64,000 bases of DNA from an uncultured Kordiimonas sp. Its GTDB lineage: Bacteria > Pseudomonadota > Alphaproteobacteria > Sphingomonadales > Kordiimonadaceae. The notes beneath the pieces were generated by a model. The model ran no database searches. It saw only the letters and a program-made list of their open reading frames with translations, and was not told the origin of the DNA. A program made the translations under genes and the position numbers. Below are positions 17,613 to 25,317 of the stretch, piece after piece (within the stretch, counting starts at the first letter, position 1; every line of letters begins with the position of its first letter). Location of the stretch: positions 496,001 to 560,000 of the forward strand of contig CANNEK010000002.1 of the NCBI GenBank assembly GCA_947503625.1, given 5' to 3'.

Positions 17613-18341
17613 ATGAGCTGGTATGCAGACTATTCAAAACCCGACGCCTTTCAGATGAAAAATGTCGGCTCCTCCAACTGGGAAGAATTTGTTTTCCATA
17701 GTGAACAAATTACCCAGGAGGTCCAGGAAACACTACTTGAATTCCTGCAGACACCCCTGTCCGATCGCCGGATTCTCGACTTTGGCTGCGGCATCGGGCG
17801 TGTTGCCCTGAAACTATGGCAGGATGCTGGCGCGCCAAGCCATGGGTGCGACATCAATCCGGATGCCATAAAATACCTGGGCCAACAATTGCCCGACGTT
17901 GATCTTATGGTCAGCACCTATGAACCCCCCCTGACATATGAAGCCGGGTTTTTCGACCTCATTTTTTCCATTTCCATCTGGACACACTTGCCGCCCGAGC
18001 TGCAAATGCCATGGCTCGAAGAAATCCACAGGATTTTGAAGCCGGGCGGTACTGCGCTGATCTCTATCTCCAGCGCCTCATCGATGCCGATCCGGAAAAG
18101 ACGCCTGGAGCTGTGGGAGAAATATGACGAAGAGGACCTGGAGCGGGAAGGCATCCTGTTTGTCGAGTATCGCTACCTGCAGAAAACACCTGAAGCATAC
18201 CCCGGCGTTACCAGCAGTTATGGCTCAACCATGCATAACTTTGATTTCGTAAAGCGCGAATGGGGCAAACTGTTCTCCAGTGTGGAGATCCGCCCCAAAG
18301 CAATTGCCAAATCGCAGGATCTGGTGATTTTGCGTAAATAG
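17613..18341 (+). CDS. Class I SAM-dependent methyltransferase
   Basis: A 242-aa methyltransferase. Motif I is ILDFGCGIGRVALKLW, with acidic residue CDINPDAIKYL as motif II and FDLIFSISIWTHLPPELQ as motif III/post-III, as in the Methyltransf_11/25 group of small-molecule and sugar methylases. Start ATG 17613 is set by GAGGAAG at 17601-17607 (5-nt spacing); the frame is open upstream to 17541 but without a ribosome site. It opens the second + strand block, divergent from the nucleotidyltransferase. The acceptor is unknown; glycan context suggests a sugar. Confidence 0.82.
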   Translation: MSWYADYSKPDAFQMKNVGSSNWEEFVFHSEQITQEVQETLLEFLQTPLSDRRILDFGCGIGRVALKLWQDAGAPSHGCDINPDAIKYLGQQLPDVDLMVSTYEPPLTYEAGFFDLIFSISIWTHLPPELQMPWLEEIHRILKPGGTALISISSASSMPIRKRRLELWEKYDEEDLEREGILFVEYRYLQKTPEAYPGVTSSYGSTMHNFDFVKREWGKLFSSVEIRPKAIAKSQDLVILRK

Positions 18342-18373
18342 AAACAGCAACCCGCTGGCCACAGGGCGAAAAC

Positions 18374-19966
18374 ATGTCAAATGCCGAAACAGGAATTGCT
18401 GAAGCCAGGGACAGTCTTGGGCGGCTGGCTATTATTGTTGCGGGAAAACACTCGAAGACGCTTGCAGATAGCTGGGCCATCCTGACAGGCCTGCCAGACG
18501 ATCATATTTTTGAGGTCGAATGTGAAACCGGTGGGCATACCGCCGCTTATGCGCAAGCGCTCGATTCTTTGGGCGCAACAGGCAATTTTGATTTCGCGCT
18601 GTGTACTGCACTGCCAGCAGTATCGGGGCAGTCCCTCCAACGGTCACTTAAAACGTTACTGCAGACATTGAACCATCACCCGCGAACAGCAGCCGTTGAC
18701 CTGGTTCAGGGAAACACCACAGAAATTGAGGGCGATCAGACCGTTTTTCACCACCGAAGCGTTGTTGATATTCGGTGTTTCGTTGTTTCGCTTGCCGCCA
18801 CAAAAGGGGCGGGTTTTCTTTCACATATTTTCCCTTTCTCGGTAGGCGCGGCAGAAGAGTGGAGCTTCCGGCTGCTCAAAAAGGGCTTGCTAACGGGCAC
18901 GGCCTCTATGGTTCTGGCTGATACCAGGACCGACCATGGATCGGTGGGACAAAGGGATCAAAAACTCTGTTATGAATTTTGCGCTCGATATTTTGTAGAG
19001 CATCACGGCCGCGACTGGGATACTGTGGCAGCCAGCTATCTGCCTTATGACCTGCAAAAGGAAAATGGCTTTGAGCAGGCGCGCATTCGCTGGCAGGCAG
19101 GGATTTCTGATCACGAACAGGCCCTATATTCCGCAACATTATCCGTTCCTGAAACCACAACAGGCGGTGTCTTGGGGCAGGACTATTTCGCCAGCAGGAT
19201 ATTTGGCATCGTGCGGCTTGTAACGGCAGAGAAAGCCTGCGAGCTACTGCATCCATGGTATTATCCGATTACCATAGGCACTGTTGAAGTTGACCCCGGC
19301 ATCGGTAGCAAGGAGAGCCCACAAACCCTTACCGCCAGACGGAGCTTCATGGATCATATTCTGATCGACACCGTCCCGGATTTGTATGACTTCAATGGAA
19401 AACATGTCCTGGATCTGGGGTCAAACTGTGGGTATTTCAGCGCCGTCTACGCCAAAGCAGGCGTCACCCGGGTGACGGCTGTTGAGGGCAGGTTACAGCA
19501 TATCCATCAGGGGCACCTCTATTGGGGTGCTAATAATTTGTTGGCTGGTAGCCATTATGAATTCCTGCATGCCAATGTGGACTCCGACCGGGACTGGCAA
19601 GATATTTTGGTGAGAGGGCCCTATGACGTCGTCCTGTGCGCCGGCCTTCTATATCATTTGCCGGACCCCTACACAGTGCTTGAACGCATAACAACGTGTG
19701 CAAAAGAAGCGATTATTCTCGATACCCGAATTTCGAAAACACTTCGCGGCCTAAGGGAACCCGGCGGTTTCAGTTTTGACGCTATTGTCGAGACAAGGGA
19801 TAAAATTGTTCCACAAAGGAAAGAACTCGAGCGCATCCTGACGTCAGCCGGCTTTTCGGTTGCCGAGATTACGTCGGACAAGCCGATGCCGCCCGGAGTT
19901 CCGGACGTTGATGACTATTCCAAAGGCAATCGCATCACTTTGCTGGCGCAACGGAAAGGAGGTTGA
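18374..19966 (+). CDS. Two-domain protein: unknown N-terminus plus CmoB-like methyltransferase
   Basis: A 530-aa protein. Residues ~1-250 have a weak glycosyltransferase look (FDFALCTALPAVSGQSLQRSL, GAAEEWSFRLLKKGLLTG) but lack a convincing metal-binding motif. Residues ~310-500 are a class I methyltransferase with motif I HVLDLGSNCGYFSAVYAKAG, VTAVEGRLQHI, and the CmoB/Methyltransf_9-like AGLLYHLPDPYTVLERI. The C-terminal part resembles the separate protein at 8969-9757, so the island has two relatives of this methyltransferase. The stop is followed at once by the next gene's Shine-Dalgarno context, implying cotranscription. Confidence 0.72.
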   Translation: MSNAETGIAEARDSLGRLAIIVAGKHSKTLADSWAILTGLPDDHIFEVECETGGHTAAYAQALDSLGATGNFDFALCTALPAVSGQSLQRSLKTLLQTLNHHPRTAAVDLVQGNTTEIEGDQTVFHHRSVVDIRCFVVSLAATKGAGFLSHIFPFSVGAAEEWSFRLLKKGLLTGTASMVLADTRTDHGSVGQRDQKLCYEFCARYFVEHHGRDWDTVAASYLPYDLQKENGFEQARIRWQAGISDHEQALYSATLSVPETTTGGVLGQDYFASRIFGIVRLVTAEKACELLHPWYYPITIGTVEVDPGIGSKESPQTLTARRSFMDHILIDTVPDLYDFNGKHVLDLGSNCGYFSAVYAKAGVTRVTAVEGRLQHIHQGHLYWGANNLLAGSHYEFLHANVDSDRDWQDILVRGPYDVVLCAGLLYHLPDPYTVLERITTCAKEAIILDTRISKTLRGLREPGGFSFDAIVETRDKIVPQRKELERILTSAGFSVAEITSDKPMPPGVPDVDDYSKGNRITLLAQRKGG

Positions 19967-19971
19967 CCGTA

Positions 19972-20931
19972 ATGCAGAAACCCGTTCGTACCGTCCTCGT
20001 GGAGCTGACCAACAATTGTAACTATCGCTGTCCTTCTTGCCCTCAGTCCATTTGGCAAAAACCAGACTTCCTGCATTCGCCTTTTGATCGCCCTCGCGGC
20101 TTTATGGCATTTGATCTGTTTCGGAATATTGTGGACCAGGCTTTTGAGTGTGCTGAGGAAATCAACTTCAGCTATTTTGGCGAACCAATGATGCATCCTG
20201 ACTTTGTTCCGATGATGAACTATCTGAAAAACCGGCCGCCAGGATTACGGGTCGTCATGAACACCAACCTGTCATATGCATCCGCTGAAGTTTTTCAGAC
20301 GCTGATCGACATTGAGCTGGATGATCTGCGCATCAGCCTGGATGCAGCAGACGGAAAAACCTATGAGGTGGTCCGGCCGGGGCGCTATTTTGTCGATCTT
20401 GACGGTACGTCAAAGAAGGGGGACAGATATGATACGATCGTTGGAAAAGCCGCATACTGGCACAGTCTCGAAGGTCACAGCCCAACCCGCCATGTATATA
20501 CGGTAAGCAGCCTCAATGAGCATCATATTTTGCCCTATGCAGAGCTATGGCAGCCTCATTTGGGCGTACGCGATGTCATCCTTTTCAAGAATGTTCTGAC
20601 TTATGGTGGAAAAATGGGGGATCCTCTGATCAAGGTAGGCCCCTGCAATAACTGGCGCTGGCGGTCCCTGACCATTGACTGGTCAGGGCGGATTTCCGCC
20701 TGTCATCTGGATACCAATATGGAATTGGAAGTCGCACACACGAAGGATATCTCCCTGAAAGATGTTTTCGAATCCAGCGCCTATCAGGCGGTGAAAAAAG
20801 CTTCCCTTGAGCGAACGATTACGCCCTGTGACACATGCGTCGATTCAAACTATTGGGACAATACGGTCAGGGTTTTTCACGACACATTGCTGGATCACCA
20901 GATGCCGGACAATTTTATCGGTGCTGCTTGA
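19972..20931 (+). CDS. Radical SAM protein with SPASM-like C-terminus
   Basis: A 319-aa radical SAM enzyme. The [4Fe-4S]-SAM motif CX3CX2C is Cys16, Cys20 and Cys23 in TNNCNYRCPSC, followed by NFSYFGEPMMHP (the GGE-type region) and RISLDAADGKTYE. The C-terminal part has further cysteines (PCNNWRWR, ISACHLD, CDTCVDS), as in SPASM domains that bind an extra cluster. Start ATG 19972 has AAGGAGG at 19956-19962; a TTG at 19963 overlaps that site and is rejected. The stop overlaps the cytidylyltransferase start (TGATG), so the two are coupled. The substrate is unknown; a sugar or sugar nucleotide fits the neighbours. Confidence 0.82.
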   Translation: MQKPVRTVLVELTNNCNYRCPSCPQSIWQKPDFLHSPFDRPRGFMAFDLFRNIVDQAFECAEEINFSYFGEPMMHPDFVPMMNYLKNRPPGLRVVMNTNLSYASAEVFQTLIDIELDDLRISLDAADGKTYEVVRPGRYFVDLDGTSKKGDRYDTIVGKAAYWHSLEGHSPTRHVYTVSSLNEHHILPYAELWQPHLGVRDVILFKNVLTYGGKMGDPLIKVGPCNNWRWRSLTIDWSGRISACHLDTNMELEVAHTKDISLKDVFESSAYQAVKKASLERTITPCDTCVDSNYWDNTVRVFHDTLLDHQMPDNFIGAA

Positions 20932-21719
20932 TGCCTGCTAGCCCAACAACAGCATGTATCATTCAGGCTCGCCGGACATCCGAACGGCTCCCTGACAAGG
21001 TATTGTTACCTTTAGCGGGAAAACCGGTTGTCACACACGTGATTCACAGATGCCTGAAAATACCCGGAGCTGGAAAGGTTGTTCTGGCCGCACCGGATGG
21101 CCCTTTTGAAGACCCGCTTGAATCGGTGGCCCGGGAAGCGGGAGCGCTGTGCCATAGGGGGCCGCTTGACGACGTTCTGTCCCGTTTCTGGGGCGCATAC
21201 CAGCTATGCCCCTCCGACTATGTGATGCGCATTACCGCTGATTGCCCTCTAATTGATCCTGACCTGTGTCAGCAACTGATCGAGAAAACCATCGCGACAC
21301 ACGCGGACTATGGCGCTTTGGTCAATTGGCCACATGGCCTCGATTGCGAAATATTCACTGCGAAACTTTTGAAAGAGACGCACGAGCAGGCCCATGAAGC
21401 AGTTGACCGCGAACACGTAACACTCTGGATGAAAAAACGGCCAGGGCTCAATAAAGTGTTTGTAACGCCAGACCAGCCTGAAACAATGAAGGGTAATCGT
21501 TGGGTTCTGGACTATCCAGAAGACTATGATTTCCTGAAAGAGGTATTTGAAAAACTGCCTGAAAGCCCTGGATACGGAGGCTGGCGTGATGTTGTAGGGG
21601 TTTTGAAGACCTTTCCAGAACTTCGCGACATAAACAACAGGTGCGAACAAATTTGGGCTGAAAAAAACCAACGGATATACCAGAAATCCGGCCAGATATG
21701 GCGCCCGCCCGGAACATAG
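20931..21719 (+). CDS. SpsF-like cytidylyltransferase
   Basis: A 262-aa member of the acylneuraminate/KDO cytidylyltransferase family, nearest the spore-coat SpsF group. The nucleotide-binding start is IIQARRTSERLPDKVLLPLAGKP, then RITADCPLIDPDL (metal-binding Asp residues) and WVLDYPEDYDFLKEVFEKL near the end. It is expected to transfer CMP from CTP to an acidic sugar or similar acceptor. Start ATG 20931 overlaps the radical SAM stop; a longer in-frame start at 20835 lies inside that gene. Last gene of the island; about 155 nt of control region follow. Confidence 0.82.
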   Translation: MPASPTTACIIQARRTSERLPDKVLLPLAGKPVVTHVIHRCLKIPGAGKVVLAAPDGPFEDPLESVAREAGALCHRGPLDDVLSRFWGAYQLCPSDYVMRITADCPLIDPDLCQQLIEKTIATHADYGALVNWPHGLDCEIFTAKLLKETHEQAHEAVDREHVTLWMKKRPGLNKVFVTPDQPETMKGNRWVLDYPEDYDFLKEVFEKLPESPGYGGWRDVVGVLKTFPELRDINNRCEQIWAEKNQRIYQKSGQIWRPPGT

Positions 21720-21805
21720 TCCAATTTTTCAAATCGATTCAGACACATCCGGCGGGCTCATCGAAAGCAACACGCGAGAGGGCTTCTATCGCTTACTTGC
21801 TGCTA

Positions 21806-21834
21806 TTGACAGCTTCTGTACACAACAATACTTT
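21806..21834 (+). promoter_or_regulatory. Sigma70-type promoter
   Basis: Perfect -35 TTGACA at 21806-21811, 17-nt spacer, -10 TACTTT at 21829-21834, and 42 nt to the membrane protein's ATG. It is one of the best housekeeping promoter matches in the window. Confidence 0.65.
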
Positions 21835-21847
21835 ATTTTTCAAAGTA
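21829..21847. promoter_or_regulatory. Dyad operator overlapping the -10 box
   Basis: TACTTT (21829-21834), N7, AAAGTA (21842-21847): a perfect 6-bp inverted repeat whose left arm is the -10 element itself. A repressor bound here would block RNA polymerase. The winged-helix protein encoded two genes downstream is the obvious candidate; binding is inferred. Confidence 0.45.
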
Positions 21848-21876
21848 CTTCTAAACATAGAATCAGAGGCTGATTG

Positions 21877-22497
21877 ATGGAAACTCCACAAGACCGAAGC
21901 GCTGCAGAAGACCTGGCCTTAATTCGACGCATGATGGATGCCGGACGGCAAAAGGCCGCTTTTGATGGCGTACATCTTGTTATCTGGGGCAGTATCCTGA
22001 TGCTCGCCTATTTCATCCAGTATTTGCAGATGTACGACTATCTGCCACGCGGCTCGCTTTGGGTCTGGCTGCCAGCTTTCATTATGGGCTGGTCGCTCTC
22101 GTTTCTGGCTGGCCGGCGATCATCTTGCATACCGGACGAGAGCGCAAACCTCGCAGTCAAGGCATACAATAGCGCATGGTTCGCTGTTGGCATTACAATG
22201 GTCCTGCATTTCCTGACAGCTGTTGCCGCCCAGGCGTTTGACCCTAAAGCGATAACAGTGCTTGCGTGCGGTGTCATTGCCTGTGCTTTTTATGTGATCT
22301 CTGTCGTGACAGAGATCAAAGCCCTAAAACTTGTATCTGGCGGCTGGTGGCTTGTGCTGATCTATGCCACAGCCCTGTCGGAATACGATCCCGAAATATT
22401 GCTGGTACTGTCTGCAGCCAGCGCACTGCTGATCTTGTTGCCGGGCCAACTGATGCGGCGACTGGCCAACAACACAACCGCAGATAACCGGGTATAG
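21877..22497 (+). CDS. Polytopic inner-membrane protein of unknown function
   Basis: A 206-aa protein with about six predicted membrane helices (for example LVIWGSILMLAYFIQYL, LWVWLPAFIMGWSLSFLAG, AWFAVGITMVLHFLTAVAA, ITVLACGVIACAFYVISVV) after a charged cytoplasmic start (EDLALIRRMMDAGRQK). No enzymatic or transport motif is visible. Start ATG 21877 with AGAGG at 7-nt spacing. Four nucleotides separate it from the winged-helix gene; membrane protein-regulator pairs of this kind are widespread and often autoregulated, but their role is unclear. Confidence 0.7.
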   Translation: METPQDRSAAEDLALIRRMMDAGRQKAAFDGVHLVIWGSILMLAYFIQYLQMYDYLPRGSLWVWLPAFIMGWSLSFLAGRRSSCIPDESANLAVKAYNSAWFAVGITMVLHFLTAVAAQAFDPKAITVLACGVIACAFYVISVVTEIKALKLVSGGWWLVLIYATALSEYDPEILLVLSAASALLILLPGQLMRRLANNTTADNRV

Positions 22498-22500
22498 GCA

Positions 22501-22809
22501 ATGAACTACGACTATCGCACCATCGACGATGTCATCCATTCGCGGGTGCGGTTGGCGATCATGTCGTTTCTGGTCACAGCCCGGGAAGCCGAATTTGTCC
22601 AGCTGAAAAAAACCCTGAAGGTATCTGACGGTAACCTGAGCACTCATCTCAAAAAGCTGGAAGACAAAAGTTATGTTGCGGTGAGCAAGCAGTTTATCGA
22701 CAATAAACCCCAGACCAGAATAGCGATTACATCGACCGGCGAGACAGCCTTCAATGCTTATGTTGAAGGGCTGGCTGCAATGCTGGGAAGCGACCAAACC
22801 AAAGACTAA
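22501..22809 (+). CDS. Winged-helix transcriptional regulator
   Basis: A 102-aa single-domain DNA-binding protein. It has the winged-helix arrangement of the HTH_34 / MarR-ArsR-like group: IHSRVRLAIMSFLVTA (helix 1), FVQLKKTLKVSDGNLSTHLKKLEDKSYV (helix-turn-helix), then a beta wing QTRIAITSTG and a C-terminal dimer helix. No metal-binding cysteines are present. It probably represses its own operon through the dyad at 21829-21847. A strong bidirectional terminator follows immediately. Confidence 0.82.
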   Translation: MNYDYRTIDDVIHSRVRLAIMSFLVTAREAEFVQLKKTLKVSDGNLSTHLKKLEDKSYVAVSKQFIDNKPQTRIAITSTGETAFNAYVEGLAAMLGSDQTKD

Positions 22810-22810
22810 A

Positions 22811-22833
22811 AAAGGGACGCAAAACGTCCCTTT
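22811..22833. terminator. Bidirectional Rho-independent terminator
   Basis: AAAGGGACG (22811-22819), loop CAAAA, CGTCCCTTT (22825-22833): a perfect 9-bp stem with A-tract on one side and T-tract on the other. It sits between the convergent regulator and metallo-hydrolase genes and can serve both. Confidence 0.85.
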
Positions 22834-22857
22834 CATCAACGGTTTCCTCTGGCGCGC

Positions 22858-23763
22858 CTAGAGACTATTGTATACGAAACTCAGAAACGCTTTAGGCCAA
22901 TCATCCCCACCAGCGCCGAAGTCCTCCAAATATCCGTCAAGCGCGTCTGATGCCTGAACATCTTCCAGCGACGCGCCGTCCGATTTCATTGCCGCGACCC
23001 GGCCGCGAACTGCAACCAGCATATCGCGGTAGCTTGTCAGACCAGTTCGGTCTGTTACAGCGCCGTGGCCGGGGATAATGCGGGTGCTTTCGCCCGCGAT
23101 CCCCAGAACCTTGCTAGCTGCAGCAATTACGCCGTCAACGGACCCGCCGCTGTCAACGTCAATAAAAGGGAAACGCCCCATAAAGAATGTGTCGCCCATG
23201 TGGATGACATCAGAACCTTCAAAATGGACAATGCTGTCGCCGTCTGTGTGGGCGTTTTCCACATGGTGCATGCGTGCCTGCTCTCCGTTAAGGTGCAGAC
23301 CCGCCTGATCATTGAAGGTGACCACCGGCAGGGCAAACCCTTCCTGTGGCGGTGTGCGGTTATTGAAAGCCTTTATAAAAGAGCCAGAGGCCATGCGAAT
23401 GCGCACATTATCATGGGCCACAATCACCGTTCCCTCCTTGCCCAGATTTTCGTTGCCACCAGTATGGTCACCGTGGAAGTGGGTATTGATGGCAAAGCGG
23501 ATTGGCTTGTCAGATAAAGCTGAAATCGCTGTCCTGATCTTTTCGGTCAGCGGAGCAAACTGGTCATCGACGATGTAAACGCCGTCGTCACCAACCGACA
23601 CACCAATGTTACCGCCAGCCCCGAACAGCACATATATGTTTCCATTGACCGGCTCTGTTTTTATCTCAACCGCGTCCCAGTCCTGCGCTGCGACATGTGG
23701 TGCCAGATAAATGCTGGCCATCATTGCAGCCGCTGTTGTCCATTTAGACATGGTCACGTTCAT
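22858..23763 (-). CDS. Secreted metallo-beta-lactamase-fold hydrolase
   Basis: A 301-aa MBL-fold protein with a signal peptide (basic start, hydrophobic core, cleavage near VAAQ, residue ~27), so it acts in the periplasm or outside. The zinc motif HFHGDH is at 95-100 (His95, His97, Asp99, His100), with His172 (AHTDGD), Asp191 (MGDTFF) and His233 (PGHG). This layout matches subclass B-like and quinoprotein-relay-type periplasmic MBL proteins rather than proven beta-lactamases; the substrate is unknown. Start ATG 23763 is nearly on top of an AGGGGA site; ATG 23751 is an alternative. Confidence 0.88.
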   Translation of the reverse strand: MNVTMSKWTTAAAMMASIYLAPHVAAQDWDAVEIKTEPVNGNIYVLFGAGGNIGVSVGDDGVYIVDDQFAPLTEKIRTAISALSDKPIRFAINTHFHGDHTGGNENLGKEGTVIVAHDNVRIRMASGSFIKAFNNRTPPQEGFALPVVTFNDQAGLHLNGEQARMHHVENAHTDGDSIVHFEGSDVIHMGDTFFMGRFPFIDVDSGGSVDGVIAAASKVLGIAGESTRIIPGHGAVTDRTGLTSYRDMLVAVRGRVAAMKSDGASLEDVQASDALDGYLEDFGAGGDDWPKAFLSFVYNSL

Positions 23764-24091
23764 CTCCCCTGAGTGTTCTTAGCCCGTGAGGTTTAAAAAG
23801 GGCTCAAATGCCGCCTTAATGTTTATTAAGCGCATACTAGACACTCATGTCTCATGGTCAATGCCGGTCACGGTGTGTTGATCAGACATCGCAGGCAGCA
23901 TTTTGCGGCACATTTTCACGTCAGGAATTTCAATACGGTCATTTTACTGCCAAGGTTGCCGGCAAGGTTACGGGCGAGGTTGCAGTTTTTCATGTTTTCG
24001 CTTTGCCAAGGCTTTGCTATTGGCTACATCAGAATGCATGATGATACTTGACGCTGGCGGTTAAGACATCTGATGAAACGAAGGGGTCTCC
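23764..24091. other. 328-nt divergent control region
   Basis: No convincing gene: the short open frames overlap each other and lack ribosome sites. The region separates the metallo-hydrolase (-) and the Ddl-like operon (+), so promoters for both must lie here. Visible structure: an A+T-rich stretch near 23795-23835 and a three-copy 12-bp direct repeat at 23951-23986. No single promoter match stands out. Confidence 0.5.
23951..23986. repeat. Three tandem 12-bp repeats
   Basis: CAAGGTTGCCGG, CAAGGTTACGGG and CGAGGTTGCAGT lie head to tail about 105 nt upstream of the Ddl-like start. Helically phased repeats upstream of an operon often bind activators; here that is only a possibility. Confidence 0.5.
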
Positions 24092-25315
24092 ATGGCCGAA
24101 AAAAAAACAGTCGCTGTCATCTTTGGTGGTCGCAGCGTAGAGCATGATGTCAGTATCCTGACAGGGCTGCAGTTTCTGGAAGCTTTGGACCCAACGCTAT
24201 ACGACGGCCTGCCTCTTTATGTTGATGCCCTCGGCCAGTGGTGGACTGGTGATGCCCTGAAAAACCGCAAAAATTATCCGGTTTCCCGAAGTGATGGCGA
24301 CCTGACCCAGGTTTTTCTTGACCTTGCTGCGCCCGCAACCGGCAGACCGCGTCTGGCAACTACACAAAAGGGCTTTTTTGGGGAAAAAACCGCCTACATT
24401 CCTTTTGATCTGATGGTGCCCGCAATCCATGGGTCAAACGGCGAAGACGGCACCCTTCAGGGACTGCTTGAATTCGCCGGCATTCCCTTTGCCGGTTGCC
24501 GCCCCCTTGGTGCCGCCGCCACGATGAACAAAGAGTTTGCCAAGGCCGTTGCCCGACAACATGGCCTGAGTATTTTGCCGGAACTCACGGTCAGCAAACC
24601 TGCCAAGGGCACGTTTCTTGACCCCGACATGCTGAAACAGTCCCTGGAGGGCATGCTCGGTGAAAACCCCTTTCCCGTGATTGCAAAACCAAGCAACCTT
24701 GGCTCCAGCGTTGGTGTCTCAAGGGCGAATGATATGGACGCGCTGATCGCGGCCCTGATGGCAATTTTCCGCCTTGATAGATCGGCTATTGTTGAGCCAT
24801 TTGTCCCGAATCTTGTTGAATATAATATCGCTGTCCGGCGAAATGCCGATCTCTTGATTGAAACGTCCGCTATCGAACGCCCCCTAAGCAAAACAGACGT
24901 TCTGGACTTTAAAAACAAGTACCTGGCAGGCGGCACACCTGGTGGCCCCAAGCTTGATACCGGCCCGAGCGAAGGCATGGCATCCCTAAACCGCGTACTA
25001 AGCCCGGAAGAACTCTCAGACGCGCAAGAGACCCAAATTCGCGATACAGCTTCCACCATTTTTGATGCTCTTGATCTGGCAGGCAGCGTGCGTATCGACT
25101 TCCTGTGCAACGGCGAAACCGGTGAACTATGGTTCAACGAAGCCAATACAATCCCCGGGTCTTTTGCCTACTTTTTGTGGGAAGCAGCGCTAACCCCCGT
25201 CAGCTTCCTGAAGCTCGCCAGCGACATGATTGATGAAGGGTTTCGACTTTCCAGCGAACGTCTGGGTGCAACCGACGCAGCAAGCGGCGAAGCAACCATT
25301 TTCACAAAGGGCTAG
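24092..25315 (+). CDS. D-alanine-D-alanine ligase-like ATP-grasp enzyme
   Basis: A 407-aa Ddl-family ligase that joins a D-amino acid to a second D-amino or hydroxy acid using ATP. N-terminal FGGRSVEHDVS (11-21), HGSNGEDGTLQGLLE (113-127), ATP-grasp VIAKPSNLGSSVGVS (196-210) and metal site ELWFNEANTIPGS are conserved. Two specificity positions differ from E. coli DdlB: Thr144 stands where Ser150 is expected, and Phe273 (LDFKNKY) where Tyr216 is expected. Tyr-to-Phe there is associated with depsipeptide (D-Ala-D-Lac) ligase activity. It is not in a division/cell-wall cluster but heads an operon with a hydrolase and a Mur ligase. Confidence 0.85.
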   Translation: MAEKKTVAVIFGGRSVEHDVSILTGLQFLEALDPTLYDGLPLYVDALGQWWTGDALKNRKNYPVSRSDGDLTQVFLDLAAPATGRPRLATTQKGFFGEKTAYIPFDLMVPAIHGSNGEDGTLQGLLEFAGIPFAGCRPLGAAATMNKEFAKAVARQHGLSILPELTVSKPAKGTFLDPDMLKQSLEGMLGENPFPVIAKPSNLGSSVGVSRANDMDALIAALMAIFRLDRSAIVEPFVPNLVEYNIAVRRNADLLIETSAIERPLSKTDVLDFKNKYLAGGTPGGPKLDTGPSEGMASLNRVLSPEELSDAQETQIRDTASTIFDALDLAGSVRIDFLCNGETGELWFNEANTIPGSFAYFLWEAALTPVSFLKLASDMIDEGFRLSSERLGATDAASGEATIFTKG

Positions 25316-25317
25316 TT

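Noticed and set aside
22858-23763. Beta-lactamase resistance gene
   Set aside because: The MBL fold and zinc motifs alone do not show beta-lactam hydrolysis; context gives no link to resistance.
24457-25146. 229-codon open frame on - inside the Ddl-like gene
   Set aside because: Serine/arginine-rich antisense shadow of a well-conserved ligase.
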